Source: Chelativorans alearensis (GTDB lineage: Bacteria; Pseudomonadota; Alphaproteobacteria; Rhizobiales; Rhizobiaceae). Taken from it: DNA of 64,000 bases. Made by a program: the position numbers and the translations under genes. Positions 46,922 to 54,666 of the stretch are shown here, piece after piece (positions within the stretch are counted from its first letter, which is position 1; each line of letters starts with the position of its first letter). The notes beneath the pieces were generated by a model. That model was not told the DNA's origin. It did not search any database and was given only the letters and a program-made list of their open reading frames with translations. The stretch is from positions 186,001 through 250,000 of the forward strand of contig NZ_WQNI01000013.1 in assembly GCF_010993735.1 (NCBI RefSeq). The letters run 5' to 3'.

Positions 46922-48736
46922 TCACTCCTTGGAGCCGAGCGCCTGCTTCGCTGACTTGAGGCCCGTACGCGGAAACAGAAGATCGACGAAGCGTTCGGCG
47001 GTGGGTTGCGGTTCGTGATTGGCCAAGCCAGGCCGCTCATTCGCTTCGATAAAAACATATTCGGGCAGGTTTGGCGACCGCACCATGAAGTCGATCCCCA
47101 CGACCGGGATCTCGATGGCGCGCGCGGCCGTGCAGGCCGCGTTCACCAACACGGGATGAACCTGTTCCGTTACATCGTGGATGGAGCCGCCGGTGTGCAG
47201 GTTGGCCGTCTTGCGCACCACCACCTCCTCGCCCTCCGGCGGCACGGAATCGAGCGCGTAGCCGGCACCGGCGAGGCAGCGCCGCGTTTCGCCATCGACC
47301 GGAATCGTGCTCTCGCCGCCAGTGGCGGCGGCACGGCGGCGCGACTGGTGGGCGATCAGCTTCTCGATCGTGCTGCGCCCGTCCCCCACCACGCAGGGCG
47401 GACGGCGCACGGCGGCGGCGACCAGCCGGTAGTCGATGACGACAAGACGCAGGTCCTCGCCGTCGAAGCAGGCTTCCACGAGCACGCTGTCGCTGACCTC
47501 GCCCGCCGCCGCGATGGCCTCCTCCACCTCCTCCAGGGTCTCCAGCCCGACGGCCACGCCGCGGCCCTGCTCGCCGCGTGCCGGCTTGACCACCAAGCGC
47601 CCGTGCTTCTTCAGGAAATCCGCGATGGCTTTGCTGCCGCTTGCAGCGTCGAGCTGGGCCGGCACGATCAGGCCCGCCCTTTCCACCGTGCGCCGCGTGA
47701 CCGCCTTGTCGTCGCAGATCGACATGGCGACGGCGGAGGTGAGCTCGGAAAGGCTTTCGCGGCAGTGGATGGAACGGCCGCCGAAGGACAGGCGGAAGAA
47801 GCCGCCGTCGGGATCGGTGATGTCGACGGCCACACCGCGGCGCTGCGCCTCGTCGACGATGATGCGGGCATAGGGGTTGAGCTGGTCGTAGGCGGCCGGG
47901 GGATGGGTGAACAGCTTCTCGTTGATCGGGTTCTTGCGCTTGACGGCGAAGATGGGGACGCGGTGGAAGCCGAGCTTCTCGTAGAGCGCGATGGCCTGCT
48001 CGTTGTCGTGCATGACCGACAGGTCCATGAAGCTGGCGCCGCGTGCCTGGAAGTGCTCGGCCAGGCGGCGCACCAGCATTTCGCCGACGCCGGGATGGCG
48101 GCTTTGCGGGTCGACCGCCAGACACCACAGGGACGAGCCGTTCTCCGGGTCATGGAAGACGCGGCGATGGTCGACGCCCGTCACCGTGCCGACGATATCG
48201 CCGGTCAACTCGTCCTCGGCGACGAGATAGGTGACGGCGCGACTGTCGCGCTTGCTCCAGAAGAAGTCCGGCCTGACCGTCACCATGCCGCGGCTCTGGT
48301 AGATGGCGTTGACGGCATCTGCGTCGGCCTCGGAGGACAGCCTGCGGATGAAGAAGCCGCGCGGCTGGCGCTGGCTCGGCCGGTAGGTGGCGAGATTCAG
48401 CCGGTAGGTGTGGGACGGGTCGAGGAAGAGCTCCTGCGGCGCGAGCGCCAGGAGCACGTGCGGATCGCGGATATAAAAGGCGATGTCGCGGCGGGCCGGG
48501 CCTTCTTCGTGCAGGGCTTCGACGATCTCGGCGTTGGTGGGATAAGTCTGGGCGAAGAGCAGCCTGCCCCAGCCAAGTTCGAGCGCCACCGATTTCGCTC
48601 GGCTGTCCTCCTCGCCTTCGCCATGGCCGGTCGCCGGCTTCATGGTTTCGCTGCGCAGCCGCTTCAGGCGATGGCCGAGCGCCTTGTCGGTGCGCCCCCG
48701 GTGGGCGCGCCCAGCCTGCTCGTCATGCTTTGCCAT
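46922..48736 (-). CDS. ngg: N-acetylglutaminylglutamine synthetase (GNAT plus ATP-grasp)
   Basis: Makes the N-acetylglutaminylglutamine dipeptide, precursor of the osmolyte NAGGN. 604 residues: an N-terminal GNAT acetyltransferase (about 110-270, with SSLWCLAVDPQSRHPGVGEMLVRRL and ALYEKLGFHRVP) fused to an ATP-grasp ligase (about 320-590, with VVKPARGEQGRGVAVG, EACFDGEDLRLVVID and FIEANERPGLANH). Shown for Pseudomonas aeruginosa and Sinorhizobium that asnO-ngg is induced by hyperosmotic stress. Downstream of asnO, but separated by a 207-bp inverted-repeat element, so coupling may be weakened. Confidence 0.93.
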   Translation of the reverse strand: MAKHDEQAGRAHRGRTDKALGHRLKRLRSETMKPATGHGEGEEDSRAKSVALELGWGRLLFAQTYPTNAEIVEALHEEGPARRDIAFYIRDPHVLLALAPQELFLDPSHTYRLNLATYRPSQRQPRGFFIRRLSSEADADAVNAIYQSRGMVTVRPDFFWSKRDSRAVTYLVAEDELTGDIVGTVTGVDHRRVFHDPENGSSLWCLAVDPQSRHPGVGEMLVRRLAEHFQARGASFMDLSVMHDNEQAIALYEKLGFHRVPIFAVKRKNPINEKLFTHPPAAYDQLNPYARIIVDEAQRRGVAVDITDPDGGFFRLSFGGRSIHCRESLSELTSAVAMSICDDKAVTRRTVERAGLIVPAQLDAASGSKAIADFLKKHGRLVVKPARGEQGRGVAVGLETLEEVEEAIAAAGEVSDSVLVEACFDGEDLRLVVIDYRLVAAAVRRPPCVVGDGRSTIEKLIAHQSRRRAAATGGESTIPVDGETRRCLAGAGYALDSVPPEGEEVVVRKTANLHTGGSIHDVTEQVHPVLVNAACTAARAIEIPVVGIDFMVRSPNLPEYVFIEANERPGLANHEPQPTAERFVDLLFPRTGLKSAKQALGSKE

Positions 48737-48741
48737 CTGTC

Positions 48742-48945
48742 AGTGCCCACTATCATGGATAGATGCATCATGAGACGGTCGGGGGTGGTGCACCCCCCCC
48801 CCGACCGCCCATAGGGTCGTCTTTTCGCCCGCACCTGCGGCGTCGCCGCGCTTGCCCGATGTCGCGCATCGCGCTGCGCGCGGCTCCTAGCATTTGCGGG
48901 CGAAAAGACGATCTCATGACGCATCTATCCATGATAGTGGGCACT
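48742..48945. mobile_element. Nested inverted-repeat element (MITE-like) between asnO and ngg
   Basis: Outer arms 48742-48775 and 48912-48945 match over 34 bp with one mismatch; inner arms 48817-48833 and 48895-48911 match over 17 bp perfectly. On the right the two arms are contiguous (51 bp); on the left they are split by a 41-bp segment containing a G/C hairpin (48777-48806) with a run of ten C (48793-48802). No transposase frame. The right end contributes AG of the TAG stop codon of asnO (48944-48946). No convincing target-site duplication was seen. Confidence 0.75.
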
Positions 48946-50719
48946 AGATCCCGTGGGTCTGCAGCCACAATTCCAGCAATCCCACCTGCCACAGCGCGGA
49001 GCCGCGCAGGGGCGTGATGTGGTCGGCGGGCGCGGCGTAGAGCGTATCCAGATACTCCTGCCGGAACAGCCCGCGCTCTCGTGCTGCTTGAGAGCTTAAC
49101 GCATCGCGCACCATATCCAGATAGGGCCCGGCGACATATTTGAGCTGCGGCACGGGGAAATAGCCCTTCGTGCGGTCGATCACCTCGCTGGGGACCACCT
49201 GGCGGGCGACGTCCTTCAGGACGCCCTTGCCGCCGCCTTTCAGCTTTTCCTCGGGCGGAATGCGGGCGGCGAGTTCCACGAGTTCGTGATCGAGGAAGGG
49301 CACCCGCGCCTCCAGCCCCCAGGCCATGGTCATATTGTCGACGCGCTTGACCGGGTCGTCGACCAGCATGACCGAGGAATCGAGCCTGAGCGCCGCGTCC
49401 ACCGGCGTATCGGCGCCCGGCCGCGTAAGGTGCCTTGCGACGAGCGCGCGGCTGACATCCTCCTCCGTCATCCATTCGGGCGCGAGCTGCTCCTTCAGCC
49501 GCGCGTGCGAGCGGTCGAAGAAGACCTTGGCGTAATCGCTGACGACATCGTTGGAGCTCATCAGCGGCGGGTACCAGTGATAGCCGCCGAACACCTCGTC
49601 CGCACCCTGGCCGGACTGCACGACCTTGATGTGCTTCGAGACCTCCTTCGACAGGAGGTAGAAGCCGACATTGTCGTAGGAGACCATGGGCTCCGACATC
49701 GCCTGGAAGGTGCCGGGCAGCGCGTCCATGAGGTCGCTCGAGGGGACGAAGATCTTGTGGTGGTTGGTGCCGAAGCGCGCGGCGATCATGTCGGAATAGA
49801 CGAACTCGTCGCCCTTCTCGCCATGGGCCTCCTCGAAGCCGACGGAGAAGGTCATCAGGCCGGTCTGACCCGCCTCGGCCAGGAGGCCGACGATGAGGCT
49901 GGAATCGACGCCGCCGGACAGAAGAACGCCCACCGGCACGTCGGCCACCATGCGCCGCTTGACGGCGAGGCGAAGCGCCTCCAGCACGCGGTCGCGCCAT
50001 TCTTCCCCGCTGAGCGCGGTCAGGGCGGGGTCGCGCTCGTAGGGCGGGTCCCAGTAGACGCGGTCGCGCTTGGCCCCGTCGGCCTCGATGACGCGGATGG
50101 TGGCGGGCGGCAGTTTCCTGACGCCGTTGAGGATCGTGCGCGGGGGCGGCACGATGGCATGAAAGGTCATGTAATGGTGGAGGGCTATACGGTCGACGGA
50201 GGTATCGACATCGCCGCCGGCCACCAGTGCCGGGAGGGACGAGGCGAAGCGCAAGGTGCTCGGCGTCTCGGAGAGATAGAGTGGTTTGATGCCGAAACGG
50301 TCGCGCGCCATGACGATGCGGCCGGTGTCGCGCTCGTGCAGGACGAAGGCGAACATGCCGTGGAAGCGCTCGACGCATTCCTCGCCCCAGGCGTGCCAGG
50401 CCTTGAGGATGACCTCGGTGTCGCCGGTGGAGAAGAAGCGGTAGCCCTTCTCCTCGAGCTCGGCGCGCAGTTCCGGATAATTATAGATGCAGCCGTTGAA
50501 GCAGATGGTGAGACCCAGCTCGGGATCCTCCATGGGCTGCCGGGCTTTCTCCGAAAGATCGATGATCTTCAGCCGGCAGTGGCCGAACGACATAGTGTCG
50601 TGCAGCATCACGCCGGTGCCGTCCGGCCCGCGCGGGGCAAGGCTTTCCATCATCTTCGAAAGGGCGACGGGTGACGGCCGGCCGCCGTCGAATCTCAGCT
50701 CTCCGCAAATTCCGCACAT
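48944..50719 (-). CDS. asnO: N-acetylglutaminylglutamine amidotransferase (asparagine synthase family)
   Basis: Amidates the C-terminus of N-acetylglutaminylglutamine to give NAGGN. 591 residues: an N-terminal class II glutaminase with Cys2 nucleophile (MCGICGELRF) and a C-terminal synthetase with PP-loop GVLLSGGVDSSLI and SGQGADEVFGGYHWY. The end is HGI followed by a stop formed at the junction with the inverted-repeat element, so the native C-terminus may have been longer or identical; the LWLQTHG ending looks family-like. First gene of asnO-ngg-M42, divergent from a MarR gene 91 bp away. Confidence 0.94.
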   Translation of the reverse strand: MCGICGELRFDGGRPSPVALSKMMESLAPRGPDGTGVMLHDTMSFGHCRLKIIDLSEKARQPMEDPELGLTICFNGCIYNYPELRAELEEKGYRFFSTGDTEVILKAWHAWGEECVERFHGMFAFVLHERDTGRIVMARDRFGIKPLYLSETPSTLRFASSLPALVAGGDVDTSVDRIALHHYMTFHAIVPPPRTILNGVRKLPPATIRVIEADGAKRDRVYWDPPYERDPALTALSGEEWRDRVLEALRLAVKRRMVADVPVGVLLSGGVDSSLIVGLLAEAGQTGLMTFSVGFEEAHGEKGDEFVYSDMIAARFGTNHHKIFVPSSDLMDALPGTFQAMSEPMVSYDNVGFYLLSKEVSKHIKVVQSGQGADEVFGGYHWYPPLMSSNDVVSDYAKVFFDRSHARLKEQLAPEWMTEEDVSRALVARHLTRPGADTPVDAALRLDSSVMLVDDPVKRVDNMTMAWGLEARVPFLDHELVELAARIPPEEKLKGGGKGVLKDVARQVVPSEVIDRTKGYFPVPQLKYVAGPYLDMVRDALSSQAARERGLFRQEYLDTLYAAPADHITPLRGSALWQVGLLELWLQTHGI

Positions 50720-50781
50720 GAGAAGCGGGTGTTCCCTCGTTACTTGTTGCGCCGGGCAGCATGTTAGTTATAGTTCTGATG

Positions 50782-50795
50782 ATTTGATGTCAAAT
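50782..50795. promoter_or_regulatory. ATTTGA-TG-TCAAAT palindrome between asnO and marR
   Basis: A perfect 6-bp inverted repeat with a 2-bp spacer in the 91-bp divergent region, 63 bases upstream of asnO and 16 bases upstream of ATG 50811. MarR operators are short A/T-rich palindromes of this size, so autoregulation and control of asnO are plausible. An alternative marR ATG at 50787 would lie inside it, which argues for the 50811 start. Confidence 0.5.
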
Positions 50796-50810
50796 GAATG
50801 GCGTCGCCTC

Positions 50811-51335
50811 ATGAACCCACTTTCGCAGAACGCGCAGGCTGCCGGCCGGTTCCCGTCCGAGGAGCTGCGCGTCGTCGAGAAATCCATCCGCCGCATCCTG
50901 CGGGCAAGCGACCTGCAGTCGAGGGCGCTCATCAAGGCGATCGGCCTGACGGCGCCGCAGCTTGTGATCCTGAAAGCCATCGCCGCGCTGGGCGAGGTGA
51001 CGACGACGGTGCTTTCCGCGCACGCCGATCTGAGCCCGGCGACGGTCATCACCATCCTCGACAAGCTGGAGGAGCGGGCGATCATCGAGCGCTACCGCTC
51101 GTCGCTCGACCGGCGCATCGTGCATACGCGGCTGACGGAAAAGGGCATGGCTCTCGTCGCCAATGCGCCGGAGCCGCTCGGTGGCACTTTCGCCACGCGC
51201 TTCGCCGTACTGGAAGCGGAGAGGCGGCGCGAGATCGTCGATGCCTTGCAGGCGGTGGCCGACATGATGAGCGCCGGGGACGGGAAGGGCGGGCGGGGCG
51301 CGGCCAGGGCCGCCGATGCCGATTTGTGGGGATGA
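50811..51335 (+). CDS. MarR family regulator, probable controller of NAGGN genes
   Basis: A 174-residue winged-helix protein. The core shows ALIKAIGLTAPQLVILKAIAALGEVTTTVLSAHADLSPATVITILDKLEERAII (recognition helix around SPATVITILDKL) followed by the wing SSLDRRIVHTRLTEKG, typical of MarR. Divergent from asnO with a palindrome in between. MarR-type proteins also control ectoine synthesis (EctR), so an osmolyte regulator is a reasonable inference. ATG 50811 is preferred over 50787; neither has a strong ribosome-binding site. Confidence 0.85.
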   Translation: MNPLSQNAQAAGRFPSEELRVVEKSIRRILRASDLQSRALIKAIGLTAPQLVILKAIAALGEVTTTVLSAHADLSPATVITILDKLEERAIIERYRSSLDRRIVHTRLTEKGMALVANAPEPLGGTFATRFAVLEAERRREIVDALQAVADMMSAGDGKGGRGAARAADADLWG

Positions 51336-51432
51336 GGGGGTGCGGAGGAGCCATCCAGGAGCGAAGGCGGTTGCAGGATTGCCGTTTGGACGGTTTACGG
51401 TTGCATGCGGGGCTTAGCAGGAGAAGTCTCAG

Positions 51433-51924
51433 ATGCATCGTTGCCGTTCTTCCTCGGTCGCCGTCCTGGCGTTCCTCGCCTTTGCCGCGACTTCATGTGC
51501 CGCCGAGCTTCCGCCTGGTGTCGAGGCGGCCATCAACGGTTATGCTGAGGAGTGCACGGCGCTGGGCGGCACCATGGAGGAAGACGCCGACCGGCCGCGC
51601 ATCCTGACCGCGGATCTGGATGGCGACGGCCGTGAGGACTATGTGCTCGATCCATCGCAGATGGCGTGCGAGGGGGCGGCCACGGCCTTCTGCGGCAACG
51701 GCGGCTGCAACATCGACGTGGCGCTTTCCAGCAAGGATTATCAGAACCCGACGCTGATCCTCGGGGGCGTGCCGGTATTCGAGCAGGACGGCACGGTGCT
51801 GAAGGTGCAGGTGCACAGCACGAACTGCGATACGACACCCGACAAGGGCACCTGCAGCGCCAGCTACGTCTACCGCTCCGGGGAGCTTCAGGCGACCTAT
51901 GAACTTGAGAAGCCCGCGCGTTAA
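51433..51924 (+). CDS. Secreted hypothetical protein with a DxDxDG motif
   Basis: A 163-residue protein with an N-terminal signal sequence (MHRCRSSSVAVLAFLAFAAT, then SCAAE; a weak lipobox ATSC or a signal peptidase I site CAA are both possible). The mature part has DLDGDGREDYVLD near residue 62, a calcium-binding-like FG-GAP/VCBS or dockerin-type loop, and several Cys (MACEG, FCGNGGCN, TNCD, GTCS) suggesting periplasmic disulfides. Function unknown. It overlaps the ligase stop by four bases on the opposite strand. Confidence 0.75.
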   Translation: MHRCRSSSVAVLAFLAFAATSCAAELPPGVEAAINGYAEECTALGGTMEEDADRPRILTADLDGDGREDYVLDPSQMACEGAATAFCGNGGCNIDVALSSKDYQNPTLILGGVPVFEQDGTVLKVQVHSTNCDTTPDKGTCSASYVYRSGELQATYELEKPAR

Positions 51925-53516
51925 CCCGCCGGCAGCATGGCTTCCAGCGTCTCGATGCGGTCGGCTTCGTGGGCGGGTTTGTCCCAGCGGAGCCGGGAGA
52001 TGCGGGGGAAGCGCATGGCGATGCCGGATTTGTGGCGTGTCGAGCGGTTGAGGCCCTCGAAGGCGATTTCGAGGACCAGGCCGTGGCCTAAGTCGGCGCG
52101 TACGGCGCGCACCGGGCCGAAGCGCTCCACCGTGTTGTCGCGCACGTATTTGTCGATCTGGCGGAGTTCCTCGTCGGTGAAGCCGAAATAGGCCTTGCCG
52201 ACGGGGACGAGCACCGGGTCCTCCGCCGGGCCGGACCAGACGCCGAAGGTGTAGTCGGAATAGAAGCTCGAGCGCTTGCCGTGGCCGCGCTGGGCGTACA
52301 TCAGCACGGCGTCGACGGTGAAGGGATCGCGCTTCCATTTGAACCACGGGCCCTTGGGACGGCCGGGGAGATAGGGCGAATCCCTGCGCTTCAGCATGAC
52401 GCCTTCGATGACGGGGTGCGGCGGGTGGCAGCGCTTGTCGTCGAGCTCCTGCCAGCTTGTGAAGGCGATTTCCGGCGACAGGTCGAAGCGGTCGTCGGGG
52501 AGTTCGGCCAGGAAGGCGGCGAGTTGCGGGCGGCGCTCGGCATAGGGCAGCGCGCGGACGTCGCGCTCGCCCAGAAGCAGGAGGTCGTAGCAGCGCATGA
52601 AGACCGGATAGTCCGCCAGCATGGCGCGCGAGACCGTCTTGCGGTTGAGCCGCTGCTGCAGGTCGGAGAAGGTGCCGGTCGTTGAGCGTGGGTCGCCGAC
52701 GAGCAGTTCCCCGTCGAGCGCGGCGTCGAAATCCATGGCTTCGACAAGGTCCGGGAAGGCGCCCGAGATGTCGTCGCCGGTGCGCGAATAGAGGCGGCGG
52801 ATGCCGCCCTCGGCCACCGCCTGCACGCGGATGCCGTCCCACTTCCACTCGGCGGCGTAGGCTTCCGGGTCGAGGGCGGAGAAGTCGGCCTCCGCCGCCG
52901 GGTGCGCCAGCATGACGGGGCGGAAGGGCGCTTGTGCGGCATTCTCGGGCTTCGGGCCCTTACCCTCGAGCCAGGCGAACAGGTCGGAGTATGGAGCCGT
53001 CAGGCCATGCCACAGCTCCTCGATCTCCTGGATTTCCACGCCGCCGAACTCGGCCAGCGCCTGCTTGGTGAGCCGTGCCGAGACACCGACGCGCAGGCCC
53101 CCGGTGGCGAGCTTGATGGCGGCGAAGCGGCCGGAAGGGGAGAGCTGGTCGAGGAGCTTCGCCATCACCGCCGGTGCGTCCGAGCGGCTGGCGTGGGAGA
53201 GGCGCTCGACGACGTGCGAAAGGGCGGGCGCTTCCGTTCCGCCGTCCGCGGGCCAGATGAGGGAGACGGTCTCGGCAAGGTCGCCCACATAGTCGTAGGA
53301 ATAGGCGAAGAGCACCGGGTCCACGCGCTCGGTCGTCAGCGTGCGCAGCATGGCGGGCTTGACCGCCGGGAAGTCGAGGCCGCCGGTGAGGGCGGCAAGG
53401 CCATAGCCGCGGTCGGGGTCCGGCACGGTGGCGAAATAATCGGTGAGAAGCCGCAGCTTGCCGTTGCGCGCGGGCGTCAGCACCAGCCGGTCGAGCAGTT
53501 CGGCGAAGCGTTCCAC
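51921..53516 (-). CDS. ATP-dependent DNA ligase of the ligase-associated repair cluster
   Basis: Seals nicks in a DNA repair setting distinct from NAD-dependent LigA. 531 residues: an N-terminal DNA-binding domain, the adenylation motif EWKWDGIRVQ with the nucleophilic Lys, DGELLVG, EGVMLKRRDSPY and KWKRDPFTVDAVLM (motifs III-V), and an OB-fold C-terminal domain. The start is GTG 53516 (MERFAELLDRLVL), which overlaps the exonuclease stop by one base; the longer frame upstream is a shadow of the exonuclease. Member of the four-gene set with helicase, exonuclease and PdeM. Confidence 0.93.
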   Translation of the reverse strand: MERFAELLDRLVLTPARNGKLRLLTDYFATVPDPDRGYGLAALTGGLDFPAVKPAMLRTLTTERVDPVLFAYSYDYVGDLAETVSLIWPADGGTEAPALSHVVERLSHASRSDAPAVMAKLLDQLSPSGRFAAIKLATGGLRVGVSARLTKQALAEFGGVEIQEIEELWHGLTAPYSDLFAWLEGKGPKPENAAQAPFRPVMLAHPAAEADFSALDPEAYAAEWKWDGIRVQAVAEGGIRRLYSRTGDDISGAFPDLVEAMDFDAALDGELLVGDPRSTTGTFSDLQQRLNRKTVSRAMLADYPVFMRCYDLLLLGERDVRALPYAERRPQLAAFLAELPDDRFDLSPEIAFTSWQELDDKRCHPPHPVIEGVMLKRRDSPYLPGRPKGPWFKWKRDPFTVDAVLMYAQRGHGKRSSFYSDYTFGVWSGPAEDPVLVPVGKAYFGFTDEELRQIDKYVRDNTVERFGPVRAVRADLGHGLVLEIAFEGLNRSTRHKSGIAMRFPRISRLRWDKPAHEADRIETLEAMLPAG

Positions 53517-54529
53517 TATTCCGCCTCGTCCTCGTAGCCGGCGATGTGCAGGGGCTTTGCGGCGATGCCGTTCAGTTCGCACCAGCGCACCAGCGCCTCC
53601 TCGCGGCCGTGGGTCACCCACACCTCGGCCGCACCCATCTCGCGGATGGTGTCGGTCAATTCACCCCAGTCCGCGTGGTCGGAGATGATGAGCGGCAGTT
53701 CGACGCCGCGCTGGCGCGCCCGCTGACGGATGCGCATCCAGCCAGAGGCGAAGCAGGAAAGCGGGTCGGCGAAGCGGCGCGACCAGCGGTCGTCGGTCGC
53801 CGCGGGCGGGGCGACGACGATGGCGCCCGCCGGCGGGGCGGCGCCGTCCTCCTCGACGGTCGCCGGCTGGAGGGGGCCGAGGGATACGCCGACGCCCTCG
53901 TAATAGGCGCAGAGTTTGACCAGCGCGCCGTGGATGAAGACGGTCTCGCTGTAGCCGGCCTTGCGCAGGAGGGCGATGACGCGCTGCGCCTTGCCGAGCG
54001 CGTAGGCACCGACGATGTGGGTGCGCTCGGGAAAGCGGCGCACAGAGGTGAGGAGATGGCCGATCTCCTCTTCCGCGTTCGAGTGGATGAAGACCGGCAA
54101 GGCGAAGGTCGCCTCGGTGATGAAGACGTCGCAGGGGACCGGCTCGAAGGCGGCGCAGGTGGGGTCAGTGCTGCGCTTGTAGTCGCCGGAGGCGACGATG
54201 CGCGTGCCGCCGGCCTCTACGGCGATCTGTGCGGAGCCGAGGACGTGGCCGGCCGGGTGGAAGGTGACGCGCACGCCGTCGATGCTAACCGTCTCGCCGA
54301 GTGCGGCTTCCTGCGTGGCGCCGGCAAAATCTTCGCCGTAGCGCAGGGCCATGATGTCGAGTGTCTCGCGGGTGGCCAGCACCGAGCCGTGGCCGGCGCG
54401 CGCGTGGTCGGCATGGCCATGGGTGACGAGGGCGCGGGCGACGGGGCGCACCGGGTCGATGAAGAAATCGCCCGGGGGACAGTAGAGGCCCTCGGGGCGG
54501 GAGCGGAGGAGGTCGCGCGGTTGCATCAT
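53516..54529 (-). CDS. Ligase-associated DNA exonuclease (metallo-beta-lactamase fold)
   Basis: A 337-residue beta-CASP-like metallo-beta-lactamase nuclease (SNM1/Pso2-related; TIGR04122 type). Metal-site motif THGHADHARAGH near residues 37-48, then HPAGHVLGSAQI, ASGDYKR and, near the C-terminus, ISDHADWGEL and WVTHGREE. Two consecutive ATGs (54529, 54526) open the gene. Divergent from the helicase gene and coupled to the ligase gene. Confidence 0.92.
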   Translation of the reverse strand: MMQPRDLLRSRPEGLYCPPGDFFIDPVRPVARALVTHGHADHARAGHGSVLATRETLDIMALRYGEDFAGATQEAALGETVSIDGVRVTFHPAGHVLGSAQIAVEAGGTRIVASGDYKRSTDPTCAAFEPVPCDVFITEATFALPVFIHSNAEEEIGHLLTSVRRFPERTHIVGAYALGKAQRVIALLRKAGYSETVFIHGALVKLCAYYEGVGVSLGPLQPATVEEDGAAPPAGAIVVAPPAATDDRWSRRFADPLSCFASGWMRIRQRARQRGVELPLIISDHADWGELTDTIREMGAAEVWVTHGREEALVRWCELNGIAAKPLHIAGYEDEAE

Positions 54530-54666
54530 GGGGTGGAGATTAGGCGATTTGGCGGGGAGTGGAAGGTGCTGGGGGAAGTCTCCTGACGGGCTCCATTCCT
54601 TCGTGCCCGCTCCGGCTGCACATCCCGATCTTGGCGGCGCGTCTGTTCTGCATTAGTTCTATCGAC

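Noticed and set aside
54559-54666. First 36 codons of the longest helicase frame
   Set aside because: Sequence is not helicase-like, leaves almost no promoter space before the divergent exonuclease gene, and the GTG has no spaced ribosome-binding site; kept only as an alternative.
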